Assembly (NCBI GenBank): GCA_902651635.1 | Contig: CACRSC010000015.1 | Coordinates: forward strand, 961,090-1,025,089 | Length of the DNA stretch: 64,000 nucleotides | Source of the DNA: Mastigamoeba balamuthi | Taxonomy: Eukaryota > Evosea > Mastigamoebida > Mastigamoebidae | Reading direction: 5' to 3' | Shown here: piece after piece, positions 45,982 to 58,566 of the stretch | How the letters are laid out: every line of letters begins with the position of its first letter | How positions within the stretch are numbered: position 1 is the stretch's first letter | Translations under genes and position numbers: made by a program | Notes under the pieces: model-generated | What the model was told of the DNA's origin: nothing | Database searches by the model: none | The model's input: the letters and a program-made list of their open reading frames with translations, nothing else

Positions 45982-47711
45982 TCAGGGGGTTGCAGACACA
46001 GCTGGGACAGGTGACGAGGTAGCAAGGGGGAGAGGCAAAGGAGGAGACGGTGGCACATGCAGCGCTGCCTCGAGTATCTCTCGGAGCTCCTTCTTCGGTT
46101 TGTGGACTGACCAGCGCTCCGAGAACACCTCCACGAATCTGCCGTTTACAAACACTTTGGGCAGGAACAGCTTCGACCTGCAGACGCTTCAGATCACGAC
46201 TATTTCGTAACGTTGCTTTGCGTACGTGAGCATCGTCAGGGCGCTGTCGAGGTTGTCGTCAAAGGCGTTACGGCAGACGTATGGTGTGCCCAGCTGCTCG
46301 AGCAGCACCAGCAGTCTCTTATGGAAGCGGTCGTTGATGGCATCCTGTTGTATGCCACGCATGAAGACGACGACGGGCGCCCGCGAGATTTCGTCCTGCA
46401 CGCGCTTGCCCATCGGCAGCGAGTCTATTGGCGGCGCGGGGCTCGGTATGACGTTGAGCTCCAGGCGGACCCTGATCTCCTCTGGGATCTCCGCCTGCTG
46501 CGCCCTGGTGACGGCGGCGCCCTTGAGGTACATCCTCGGGTGCCCCGAGGCCACCGCAGACTGTTGCGCGGCGTCCGTTACACAGGGCTCCTGGGGAGTG
46601 TTCAGTACCCAGTCGATGACCGCGTCCCGCATGTCCGCGTCGGTCAGATGGCACTCTGTCAGGCACGCGCCCGTCAGGTCCGCGCCCCTGAGGTCGGCCT
46701 CCTGCAGCTTCGCGTGCTCCAAGTTGGCCCCGCGGAACTTGCAGCCCCTCAGGCAGGCCTTCTGGAACAGCGCTGCAGCGGGGAAGTCTGTTCAGAACGC
46801 AAGGTGCTCCCACGTCGTGCGCGCGGGGGCGGGTACCTCCTTGCAGCTGTGCCTTGCTGAAGTCCGAGCCCGAGAGGTTGGCCCCGCTGAAGTTGGCGTT
46901 GCGCGTCTTGGCCCACGTGAAGTTGCAGTGCGAGAGCGCGGCGAACTTCATCGCGGCGCCCGCGAGCTGCGCGTGCGAGAACGAGGACCTGTCGGCGGTG
47001 GCCTTGGTGAAGACGGCCTGCTTGAGGTTCGTCCTGACGAAGCTCGCGCCCTGCAGCGAGCTCTTGAGGAACGACGCCCCCGCGAGGTTCAGGCCGCCGA
47101 GGTCGAGCCCGCACAGGCGCACGCGCATAAACGTCGGGTGGGCCGTCGCGCAGCTGCCCAGGCGCTGGACAAACGCCTCGCGCGTGTAGTCTGGCCTGAG
47201 CTCGGTCTGCAGCCGCTCTATGAGCGCCCTGACCTGGAAGAACTCGGCCTCGACCAGAACCCCCTGCAGAGGATATTGTACCGGGATTATCAGGCTTGAT
47301 TTCTCGGTGGCACGTCACAAGAGGGATTTGCTGACGTCGGGGTTGATGTCGGGGTCGAGCGTGAGGCGGCCCGTGCGCAGGAAGTTGAGCAGAGGGCGGA
47401 AGTATGTCGGGTCGCGGTCGAGCAGGAACGCGCCGGTCTCGTCCATCTCCGACGAGACAAACGCCGACCCCGACTGGAACATCTTGGCCAGCATGCTCCC
47501 CTTGTCTGCCCAGCGGCGGCGGTGCTGAGTTGCGTTTGCTGCCCGGGGAACAGCGGGCATGCGAACCGACGCAGAGCGTGGCGCGGGTGGTGCAGAAGAC
47601 GGTGCCGCCAACGTTCAGGCGGACCCAGTCGCTGGGCTGGAGGCGAGAGATGACACCGGGGGCTACGGTATGGCGCTTTACGCGGTCGAGCGCCGCCTGA
47701 TGCTCCGCCAT
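45982..47711 (-). CDS. KCTD9-like BTB/pentapeptide-repeat protein fused to a glutaredoxin-like domain
   Basis: Five exons. The N-terminal BTB/T1 domain is VRLNVGGTVFCTTRATL, SMLAKMFQSG, YFRPLLNFLRTG, then LGVLVEAEFFQVRALIERLQ, as in KCTD proteins. Pentapeptide repeats follow (GADLTGACL, NANFSGANLSGSDF, FRGANLEHAKLQEADL), as in KCTD9, a Cullin-3 adaptor in animals. After about residue 370 there is APVVVFMRGIQQ, then YVCRNAFDDN, then LPKVFVNGRFV: the strand-helix-strand and cis-Pro layout of a monothiol glutaredoxin. The CGFS active site is replaced by a Cys-less AINDRF segment. The last exon is joined through an intron starting GTACG near 46220. This architecture is not one I know. Confidence 0.8.
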
Positions 47712-48226
47712 CGCCAGCGCGCACACAAAGGGTATTTAGATCTAACAACAGATACGAAATCAAACAAATTGATATCGCCGGATCCTTCCATCGGAGGCCG
47801 GGTGGCGGAATCGAGTGGCGCGGTGGACAACGTTGTGAAGCGTGCCAACTTCTGTGGAATGCGCTTGGTCGGATGACTTGGCGGGGCTGGCCAAAGTGGA
47901 TTTGGCCCAGATCTGCATGAGATATTGCAAATATATCCTCTGACGTCGGGGGCGTGACATCATTTAAGGCAAACTTCACACTTTTCGCGCTCCACAACGC
48001 GCCTTTGCGCGCTCGTTGTGATACCAAGCCCTAGTCCACCTCTAACCGTCGGCGCATACCTTCTTCTTGCGTGGGGGATCTATTCCCGCGAGCCAGAGGC
48101 CTTGCGCACACATTTCCTGTCGCCCATTCGGTTGACCGAGTAATTCCCTTGAGAAGTGACAAGGCCGCCCCTCTGTCGCCTCCATTAGTACCGCGAACGC
48201 AACCCCACGCGGGCCTATCTCGCATA
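47712..48226. promoter_or_regulatory. Divergent intergenic/promoter region
   Basis: It lies between the KCTD9-like gene (minus) and the PNUTS-like gene (plus). It contains GATATT at 47922-47927, an overlapping AAATATATCC, and TGACGTCGGG with TGACATCA close by. No gene is seen inside. Confidence 0.4.
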
Positions 48227-51200
48227 ATGGAAGCCACCGAGGTCGCCGCCGTGCCCCCCGCCACGGACGTTAGCGCAGGTATTTCAAAGATCTCCGCGCG
48301 GCGGAATGATATTTTTATACTTTCCTTCTACCCGCCGATAATTCGATTCGAATTGAGTTTTCGATTGTATTCGGAGACAAAAACGAAACAATGGCGGAAA
48401 ACGCCCCGACGGCGCACACACAAGCGAACCCGACTGTTTACTGAAAGCGCCCGTCCCCACGCGCGTTTCAGGAACAACGACAACGAAGCTGGAGGACCGC
48501 ATACGCGAGCAGCACGACCGGTTCCAGCGACAGCAGGCGGTTTACAGCCAGCTCGCCGACGAGATACAGCGGGCAGCGCAGCAAGTACGCGAGGCGGCAC
48601 AGCAGCAGCCCAAGCCCTCCGAGGTCGTCCAGCCGTCGTCTCCGGCTCCCTCGGACCCCGTCGCCTTCCAGGGGCCCCCGATCACCCACGGGGCCAAGGA
48701 TAAGGATAAGGACAAGGACAAGGAGAAAACCAAGACACGGCGCACACGCAGACCGCGCGCAGCGGCAGCCGCTGACGAACCGGCGGCGCCCGCCGAGAAG
48801 AAGAGCCGCACGACGAGGAGCGCCGCCGCCAGCGCCGAGAAGATCAAGAAGGAGCACGCGGCGATGGCGATGGAGGAGGAGTCTGCGGCGTCGGGGTCGT
48901 CGTCGTCGTCGGAGCACGACTGCGACAGCCAGCCCGACAGCGGCGACGAGAAGAAGAGCGCCGGCGCGGCCGCCAAGAAGCACCAGGCGGCGAAGACGCT
49001 CGAGATGCCGATCAAGAGCAGGGCGTCGGTCGCAGCGCTCGTCGACGCGCTCGCAACGGCGACAGTCGCCCAGAAGAAGGCCTGGGCGCGCAAAGTGTGC
49101 TCGGCCGCCACCTCGGCCTCGACCTTTGACCTGTGCGCCATTCGATTTAGGAGCGGTTGTGGGATCACCGGGTCTCTGACCGTCTTGCGCGTCTTATGTG
49201 TTTGCCGACTTTCTTTTTTTCAAATGACGCGGAATAGGCTGGCGACCGTGGAGCTGGTGAAGGAGGTCCACGCGTGGCTGAACGGGAGCGAGCTGCTGGA
49301 GGAGGCGCTGCAGGTGCTTGACCGCCTGCCGATGACCGTAGACCTGCTCGCCAAGGAGCCAATCGGGCGCACGATCAAGCGCCTGGCGACCAAGGCGGCG
49401 CAGCCAGAGATCAAGGCGGCAGCAAACCCCATATTCGCGCGCTGGAAGAGCCTTGTTCCCGACGATAAAGACAAGCAGTTTAGTCTCGCACCACCCGCAC
49501 CATATCGCACCCGCCCGTTTTTAACAACACGCCACTCATCACGCCACCCGCGGGGGATTGTGGGGGCTCCGTTGTGTGCTCGTACCGCCATATGTAGGGA
49601 AAAGACTGAGCCGTCGCCCAAGAAGCAGAAACTCGCGCCGCCCACGCAGGCCGCCGCCGCCGCCGCAGAAAACCCGCCGGCGGCGGAGAAGCGCGCGTCG
49701 GGCGTGCTGCAGGAGAGCGGCGACCTGGACGCGCTGCTGTCGTCGTCGTCGGCGCCGGAGAAGGTGCCGTCCCGCTGGAAGACTGTCGGCGCGCAGCACA
49801 AGACGGTTCTGCTCGGCTCCGACAACATCGATGTGCGTCTGTTGAAACGCGGCTTTTCTTTGCACCAACGTCACTCACCTCGATGCACTTCCCGTTTGTT
49901 CGATGCAGTTGGGAGCAACTCCCCGCAAGGCCTCGGGCCCGCCCAAGAGGATCATGAGCGTGGACGACATCAAGAAGGAGAAGGCACGCAAGCAGCTTCA
50001 GGCGCAGCAGGCTGCCCTGCAGCATCAGCAGCAGGGCACTGCCACGGACGCAGCAGCAGCTCCGCGCCCCGAGTCCCCCAAGGAGCCTGCAAATCCCGCG
50101 ACTTCTACCGCTCCCAGCGCCCAGGCCACCGAAGACGTCACAATGGAGCCGCCTGTCCAGCAGGAGCAGCCGAACGAGACCAGCCCTGTGGAGCAGGCGC
50201 CCGCACAGCAGCCGGAGGAGAACGCGATCCAGACAGAGGGCACCACCAACAACGGCTCTGACGACTCGGCGGGGTCGGACGGGAAGAGACGGAAGCGCGT
50301 CAGCTGGGCGTCGAACCTCGTGAGCGTGCGTGAGTTTGAGCGCGTGACCCCCGAGGCTCCGCCGCCAGAGGAGGAGGCGCTAGCGCAGGCGGCCGCGCTT
50401 GCAGCTTCAGAGGCTTCGACAGCGGACGGGGACTCGCCGCGCAAAGCGATGGACGCGCGCCATAAGGAGGCGATGGAGGAGCGCAAGCTGATGCTCAGCC
50501 GCAACGTGGACCAGTGGCATCAGGAGAAGGCAACCATGGAGCCGGCCTGTCCTTGGACGCGCCCGCCGCTGATGCTGCTGGAGGAGACCACAAAGCCGAG
50601 AGGGCGGGAGTCGCAGGAGCGCGAGGCGCAGAAGCAGCGCGACTCGAGCGTGCTGAGCAAGATTTACTTCCGCGACGACATGATCCCCGACTCGCCGGAG
50701 GAGCCGCCGGAGAACTCGTCCCTCGTGCTGTACCATGGGCTCCAGGTCATCCCGGACTTCACGTGGGACGCGCCCGCAGCAGCGCCGCCGCTGCCTCAGC
50801 AGACCCCCGCGTTTGTGCCCGTTGCTCCTGTCCAGCAAATGCCGATGCCGCCGTTCGGAGGTCCGCCGCCGCCGTGGTACAGGGGAGCGCCGCCTGCGCC
50901 GGGCTACGGCGCGATGCCGCCTCCCCCGGGGGCGGTGGGCTACCCGCCGATGATGCCGCCGCCGCCAGAGAGTTACGCCAGGGCCCCGCCGGTGCCGTAT
51001 GCGGGACAAGCAGCCGCGTACGAGCCAGCGCCTCTGCCTCCGCAGGGAGGCTACATGCAGTCGCCGAGCGCGGCGCAGGCGTCTCCTACGGGACCGTTCG
51101 TGCCGCCACCGCCCACCGCCGCGCCGCAAGGAGCATACAGGCAGTTGTCGCCTCGTGCGGGCCAACCGCCGCCACCCGGCCCGTACGCGCAGCCGCCCAT

Positions 51201-51867
51201 GGCGCAGGCGCCGTACAGCAGGCAGCAGTCGCCGCGCGCGTCGCAGCCGCCCGCACCGCAAGGCCCGTACGCCCAGCCGCCGATGCAGCAAGCGCCGTAC
51301 AGGCAGCAGTCGCCGCGCGGGTCACAGCCGCCGGCGCCGCCGGGTCCTTACGCGCCGCCCGTGGCGGGCGGCCCTGGGCAGTTCGTCGCAGGACCTCCGC
51401 CGCCGGCGGCTTTCGTGGGACAGCAAGGACCTCCGCCGTACGGACCGCCGCCGCCGCAGCAGCAGTACGGAGGCGCGCCGTACGGGTCGGGCAGGCCCCA
51501 GTCGCCGCAGGGGCCCTACGAGGGTCGGCCTCCGAGGGGAGGACAAGGGTATGGGGCCCCCTACCCACCCCGGAGACCGGCGTCGCCCCAGGGACAGGGG
51601 GCGCCGCCGTACGGTGGGAGGTACGGGCCGCCGCAGGGGCAGGACTGGCAAAGGGGCCCGAGGACCGGGGGCCCGCCGCAGGACGACCGCCAGAGGGACT
51701 GGGGACGAGGACAGCAAGACCAGTACAGGGATTGGCAGTCCCAGAAAAGAGGTGGGTGGGGGAACGGAGTTCCCCCGCCACCACAGCAGCAGCAGCAGAG
51801 ATGGGGAGGACAGCAGCCTCCGCAGGAGCAGTGCGCGCAGCAGCGGACGTATGGCGGACGCAGGTGA
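48227..51867 (+). CDS. PPP1R10: PNUTS-like PP1 regulatory subunit (TFIIS N-domain, RVxW motif)
   Basis: Five exons. A short first exon (MEATEVAAV), then a basic/acidic low-complexity stretch with a KDKDKDKDKEK run. A TFIIS N-terminal (LW) domain crosses an intron: VELVKEVHAWL, LQVLDRLPMTVDLLAKEPIG, IFARWKSLVP. Further on, KRKRVSWASN (RVSW at 50296-50307) matches the PP1-binding K/R-V-x-W motif of PNUTS. The C-terminal 370 residues are Pro/Gln/Gly-rich with a repeated QAPYRQQSPRGSQPPAP-like unit and RG-rich end. In animals PNUTS targets PP1 to RNA polymerase II during termination. The combination of LW domain, RVxW and RG tail supports the call; the C-terminal zinc finger of animal PNUTS is not seen. 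Confidence 0.75.
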
Positions 51868-52212
51868 AGTACCTCGAGCGTCTGCCCCGTAGTGTTCTCA
51901 AAGTCAACAAGTTCGATTATAAACAAGCCACCCACGCTGTATGGACTGAGGAGGGGGGGACCTGACAACTGCAAGAACATTGATTTTGAATCGTGTTACC
52001 CGATGCCTTTGTATATGCGGGGAGCCAAACCGACACGAGGCTCTGGGACTAAACCCGATACTACCGTTTTCGCTGTCGTCATGACGATTGTTCAATTCCG
52101 CTCGAATCTCTCTCTCAAATTGGTTGATTGATATCACCCCCAAGGATATCACTCCGCGAAACGGGTTCGAAGACTGGCTTCCAGCTCGGCAGAGCGCAGG
52201 CGTGCTGAAGAG
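51868..52212. other. Intergenic stretch with paired GATATC element
   Basis: It contains no coding frame of interest. GATATC occurs at 52130-52135 and 52145-52150, 63-83 bases before the CFAP46-like start, in the wording GATATCACCCCCAAGGATAT. Confidence 0.55.
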
Positions 52213-55200
52213 ATGAAGCGTGCAGCACGTCTCGTGGCCAACACCATAGGCATCACGCGCTACTACAACAACCTCGTGCGCCCTCGCTCTCCCCCTCCCC
52301 GGCCCGCCACACTAAAAATAGCCCTCCAAAATATCTGCGGCCGCGGCGCGCAGGCCAAGAACCACGCAGGCGAGGATGCCGACCCGGGCGACTCCAAAGA
52401 CTCGCCCACCTCCATCTCCGGCGCGTCGGTATCCCCCGACGGCGGGCTGCCAGCCGAGTCGCGCGGGGGCTCGGCGCAGCCGCCCACGGTGCCCTCAGCG
52501 CCCCCGCTCTTCGCAGAGGTGGCAGCGTGGCTGGGGGCTGCGCAGGCGCCGCAGGGGGCAGGCCAGGGCGACAAGCCCGCCCCGCAGCCGACAAAGGAGA
52601 ACGTCACCAAGGCCTTCGAGTTCCTGATGGGCGCCGCGTCGATGCCCAACGCGAGGCCGCCGCAGGAGCTGCTGGTGCTGTGCGCGGAGAAGTGCCTGGC
52701 GGTGGGGCTCAAGAGCGAGGCGTCGAGGTCCGTGTCGGTGATGCAGCAGCTGCACCAGCAGCACGGCATACCCATCTCTGGGCAGCACGCGTGCCGCGCT
52801 GCTTGCGTCCGCGCACAGCTCGACGCCGAGCTGTTGCTCCTGGGCACCGGCAGCACCGCCTCATCCTCTGCTGCAGCCGCAGCAGGCCCTGTTCCAGGAA
52901 CTGCGCCTCCGGGACAGCAGCAGCAGCAACCACAGCAGCAGCAGACCCAGCAACAGCAGGCACAGCAACAAACGCAGCAGCAGACTGCCGGGGCGGACCC
53001 AGTGGGCGGAGCTCAGGCCCAGCCACAGCAAGGCGCCACGCTTGCTGCAATCGCCGCGCTCATCCAGGGGCTCGATGCCGCCTGGGCTTCCCAATCCGCA
53101 CGACGGACGCCCAAGTCTGTCATCGAGTGTTCCATTATCGCACTCACATAGGACCTCTCAGGGTGGCAGTGCTGGTCAACAATGTCGCTGTGCTCTGGTG
53201 GAGGCTGGCGAGGCCTCTCATGGGGCCGGGAAGCAGAGTGCAGTTGATTCCGTCGTTGCGGAGCATTGCACGGTCGGTGGACGAGTCGTGCGAGACAAAC
53301 TTCGCTCTTCGCTGCCGCCTACACATGCTACTCGCGCGGTGCTACGATGACGCGAAGCAGTCGCCGGATGCCATCCTCGCCGGTCAGCAGGCCTTTCAAT
53401 CCGCAATCAAAAGTACCGCACATCCACGACTGTGCTCTGCTCACAGCTGTTGATAGTGCGGGAGGTTCCTCTGACAACGACGGTAACCACCCCGGGCGCG
53501 TCGAAAGAAGCAGCAGCTGCCGCGGCATCTGCTGCCGCAATGGTCACAGCGGGGTCACCGACCGCATCGATGCCATCGTCAACTCTCAGAAGCGAGGCGC
53601 TGAGGGTATACGTTCACGTCTGCCGAGGAAGCGCAGAAACTCTCGCAAAGTTGCGCAACGACGTCTTCTCGAGCGCCCAGCTCAAGGACTTGCGAGCAGT
53701 TTTCAACGTGCAGTGCATTCTCTCGTACGCCAGTCATTAACCGCCTCGCACAGCTAACAAATTTCCAGTGGGGCGTCAAAGGACACGAAGGCCTTCTCTG
53801 ATGCAAAGGACGCGATGGGGTTCGTCTGCAAAGGCGACGACATAATAGTGGCGGAAATTGCGAGCGCCGCTGTGCGATGTGGTGCGTACGCCGTGGCCAA
53901 GGACTGTCTGTCGAAGTTGACGCTGAGTCGGGCCCCCAAAGCCCGCGCTATCGCCGAGATAACAAACTGCGAGCTCTCGATTCGCCAGATCGCCGAGCGA
54001 CGGGAAAGCGAGCGGCCAGGTAGCTCGCGATGCATCTCGGCCAACGACACAGCAGATGCCCGCGTATACCACAACGCCCTCGGACAGCTATCGAGCACTC
54101 TAGAGCTGTGCGTGCGCCAGCTCCTGCAGCAGTTCCAGCAGCAGCAACAGAACCGTCAGCGGGACGAGCATCCATCGTGGGGATCGCTGGTCGAGGAGGC
54201 CGCTACGCTGACGTGGCGCACCTCGCTGCCGATGACCCGAGACCACCACCGTACCGTCAAAAAGGCTCTCCAGCGAGCAGCAAGCGCTATGTCTGCGTCG
54301 GGAAGCGTAAACTCTCTTCTGCAGGCTCGCATACACGCCGAACTCGCGCACTGTGAACTACGCGACGACACCCTGGCGCAGGCGCAAGCCCATGCAGAGC
54401 GAGCTGTGGCGCTCTGCCCGTCAGCGTCATTCGCAGCCGAGCTGCGGACGTTGGTGGCGCGCCTGAAGCTGCGAATCAACATCTACGGAGACACCAGCAT
54501 GTGCAGCCTCCTCGAACGCGCGTACCTCAGCATCGAGAGATCGCGCGAGCTGCGGACCATGGCTGCCGCTGCGACGCATGGTGCGCCAACGCAGGACACA
54601 GGAGGGAAGAAGCAGCCGAAGGGCCAGCGGTCCAACATGTCGACGTCTTCGCTGTCTTCACAACAGAGTACGAACAACGACTTCGCCAAGGAGCTGCTCG
54701 TCGCTGCCGCCGACGCACTCGAGTCTGCCCCCCAGGACCTCTCGCGCGAGCGTGCAGCACTCCTGCACGCACTGTCACTCGAGGCTGCTGCGCAGGGCCA
54801 GCTTGGGGTGTTCGACCGTGCCTACCAGATGTGGTGCTCGTCGTCCTGGGAGACGTCCGCAGCGTTTTCCGACGCTGCGCGGCTGAGCGCCGACGTGCAC
54901 TATGCGTACGGGCGCGCTGGCGTACTGCGGGCCGCAAAGCACGCAGAGCACTACACTGCAATGGGTAGGCTATCTGGAGAGCAAGTGGAGGCGCTCGCGG
55001 CAATCTACGCCGGAATCCGCTCGGCGCTAGCGGCACGCGACGCAGCCCTGGTCTCGAACGGTGTCACTATGATATGGAACACGTGCCTTCCCCTGGTGCG
55101 CGCTGCAGCGTGGGATGCCATTCGCGAACCCCCGCTGCTGGAGTGCTTCAAGGCGATCGACGAGGCTTCCAAGTTCGCTGCTCCGGACACCGAGTGCGCT

Positions 55201-58200
55201 GGTCAGGTGTGTGTGGCTCTCTTGAGATCGGTCCTCGAGGTCCCGCCTGTCGCCAAGGGCCAGGAACCCGCCCTCAAATCGAGCCTCAACCCCGCGGAGC
55301 TCAAAATTGCGGAGGACGTGTCCAAGTTCGCTCTCGGGTGTCCGCTGGCGCGGGTCGACAAGAAGGAGTTCGCTGTGCTGTGGACCAAGTTCCAGAGACT
55401 CAAGGGGAACCTCGGCGCGATACCGAAGCCGTGCGACGACCGAATTCAGGCCCTCCTGGGAATCGAACATATGGCGCTGGAGACGACTGAGGCGAAGCGC
55501 CGCGAGATGCTCGCCCGCTCGCTCGTGATGCTCGAGTCCTCATCCCCCGATGCCTCGGACATCGACGTCTTCGCCAAGATTGGTGTCGAGGCGATCACGC
55601 TTCACGACTTCGAATCTGCATCGCGTGCGGCATCGCGCGGAATTGCCCTCGTCGACCCAGCGCGCACAACGAAGGTCCAGCTGCGGTGGCTGGCTGTTTG
55701 CAAGTGCGTGCTCGGACAGGCAACGATGAAAGACCCAGCGATGATAGAGCAGCCCGTGATCTCCGTGACGAACGCGCACGTACTGCTTCAGGCTGCCGGG
55801 ATCTTTGCAGAGGCATGCCAGGAGTCCGCGAGGTCGGGAGAGGCGCATCTGGTCGAGAACGCTGTGCGGATGTTCTGGAACGTGTGCCTGGCGGTGTCCA
55901 AGTGCCAACACCTGCGCAAGTTCATCCACGGGATGCTCCAGAACGTCGTAGACGCCGCTGTCCGCTGCCAGTGTGCCCTCTACAATGTGCTCCTGCAGAT
56001 GTACAACCTGCTCCTTCAGTGCCTCGAGGCCGAGGGGTACGCACGAACAACCATTCCAAAACTCACACAGAACATCCCAGAAACTATGAGCAGGGTGTCG
56101 TGCTAATCGAGAGCGCCTTCAAGAGACTGCCAAAGTACCTGCACGGCCCACTGTGGCGCATCAAGATCACGTTCCTGTGCGGTGCCGGCTCGGAGTCCAT
56201 ATCACCTGCTGCGCTCGGGATGACCAAGGAGAGCTCGCTTCTCCAGGCACAGCTCTACGTCACGCTGGCACAGTCAAGCGCGAAGCTGCAGGACCAGCAG
56301 CTGTGGTACGACCGCTCGCTCAAGACCTTGTCGAAGCACTCGATGGCCCGCGGAGAGGTCGCTCTCGAGTGCGCAGCGTGGATGGCGATCGCGGGAAAGC
56401 CGTCTCGAATGATCCGGTCGTTGTTGCGCGACGCCACCGTTCGCATCGGAGTGCCCAAGACGACGACGCTGAGCCTGCAACGAGCGGGATCCGCGCGCTC
56501 CACGGTCTCCCGGGGGCTGAAGAAGAAGGACAGCCAAGACTCGTTCATCAGCTTGTGGTCGACGGTCAAGGTGAGTCAAATGACCGACGACTGTATTCTC
56601 ACAGTCTGACACGGGTCAGTCGTCACACGGCGGGGGAGACAAACGAGAGTCGTTTATGTCGACTGCGTCCTCGGAGGAGGGAAGCTCACAGTCCAGGGAA
56701 GGCCTGCAGTACTGGACCCTCCTCTCACGCCTATCGTTCGCGAGCTTCTTTCTCGCCAGTAAGGACCAACATCTCTTGACTTCATTCTGACCCCGCAATC
56801 AGCGTCCGGATCAGACAAGTTGCTCAGTTCGTTCGATAGTGTCATGAACTTGTGGCGAATGATACTGGGGCCATCGTTGCCTATTCTACTGACCGACTGG
56901 GCCACCATCACGTCCGACACCCTCGCGTCCCAAATCCCACCAGTACATACCTCTTAACTTGTGTTTGATGACTCACGTGGCAATCACAACCAGGGTATGG
57001 TGACAGCCGCGAATTTTCCGCAGGGCATTCCGACTTTGTGGCACCTGCGCGAGCTCATGGTCGAGCTCGAGAACCATGGATACCACCTCCATTGCTTGCC
57101 AATCCACCATCTGATCGACCTTCTGGCTGGGCATGTTCTTTCCCGTGACATCTCTCCTGCTCTGATCGAGGCAATTGTGCGCTCATCATTTTCGATTGCC
57201 CTTGGCTTACTGGACACACCAGCGGAAGAGGAACGAGCTCGCCAGGTGCCTTCTCCTGGCCGACATGGGAATGACATCGGCCTACGCCAAAGCCCGGGCT
57301 GCCATGAAGTCCCCGCTCCCGTCCCCAGACGTGCGAAGACAACTCTAAGTCTACGAACCAGCTCATCGCCCTCCGTACAGACTCTGGCGGAGCTCAAGCG
57401 AGAGCAAAGGGAAAGAGAGGCGCTGGCGCAACTGGCAGAGAGTGTCGGACAGGGCACAGGACTCACGGTGACTGCTCGCGAGCGCCGCCCCATGACTCGC
57501 CAGGCGTTCTACTCGCGCAACCTCATGGCTGCTGTTGCGCTGAGCCGCCAGTCGCGCGAGGAGCGTTCCAGTGTCCTGATACCGCTCACCGCTGCCCGTG
57601 ACCCGACCACCGAGGAGGAGTGGTGCGAGACGGCGCGGCTGCTGATCCGCGAGGGGCAGTACACGCCGGCCAAGCACCTGCTGTCTGAGGCGCTGACGCT
57701 GGCGTCGGTGCAGGACAACCACAGCATTTTCGGGTGCGTCTTCCACCTCATGGCGCTGATCGCGGACTACGAGCAGTTCCCCGAGCACTCGCTGGAGCTC
57801 GAGCGCGAGGCGCAAGCCGAGGGAGGCACCGCCGAGTTCTGGCGCGACAGTTGCTGCCACGTGTCCTCTCTGGCGTGCCGAGGTCTAGCGGACACAGGCG
57901 GCGACCCTCTCTGCGCTGCGCGTGAGGCGGAAGCGGCCCTCGCCCTGGCAGAGGACACGCTCTCTGGTACTCCTCCAGGCATCTTGAGGCGTATCGGCCG
58001 TTGCAGGGCGGACATACAGCTCTTCATGGCGGAGAAGCAGCTGCAGTTCAACGCGGCGCCGAGGTCGGTGATCGACGAGGGCAGGCGCGTGGACATCGTC
58101 GAGGCTGCTGAGAGCGCGATGGCGACTATGCGCGTCTGCGCAGGAGCCCCACGGCTAATAGGCGCGACGCTCAGGTACTCGCAGCTGCTGCAGGCCCAGG

Positions 58201-58508
58201 CGGCCTCGGACCCGGACGCACTGATCGACGCCCTCGAGCGCGCCCGCGATGCCCTCGTCCAGGCGTCCGACCTCGGGACCGCCGCTCTTGCAAGTGCAGC
58301 CCCGCAGGGAGCAGCTGGAGCTGGTGGGGAGGTGTGCATACCGCTGGCGAAGCTGCTCGCCGCGGCGCAGATCGAGCTGGGGGATGTCGAGGGCATGATA
58401 TGGAGGCTCGGGGGGCAGAAGAGACAGGCGGCGGAGAGCAACCTCAACCCTGTCGAGAAGTTTCTGGCAAGCGAGGAACGGCCCACAGTCCCCACAGCTC
58501 TCCTGTAG
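52213..58508 (+). CDS. CFAP46: CFAP46-like TPR protein of the flagellar central pair
   Basis: A long gene of about ten exons (roughly 1,850 residues). After MKRAARLVANTIG comes a Ser/Pro linker and a Gln tract (52910-52990), then continuous TPR-like helices: VAVLVNNVAVLWWRLARPLM, LHMLLARCYDDAKQSPDAIL, AVAKDCLSKLTLS, VENAVRMFWNVCLAVSKC. The segment LIESAFKRLPKYLHGPLWRI and the later PILLTDWATITSD then TLWHLRELMVELENHGYHLH follow the order seen in CFAP46/FAP46, a C1d-projection protein of motile cilia. One intron (56041-56093) is GC-AG. A flagellate host is implied. It is shorter than human CFAP46 (about 2,700 residues). Another large TPR family cannot be excluded. Confidence 0.65.
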
Positions 58509-58566
58509 AACATAGAAGGCAACCAATTCAAGGGTCATTGTGCCACTATCCATTCAGCAGTGTGTT

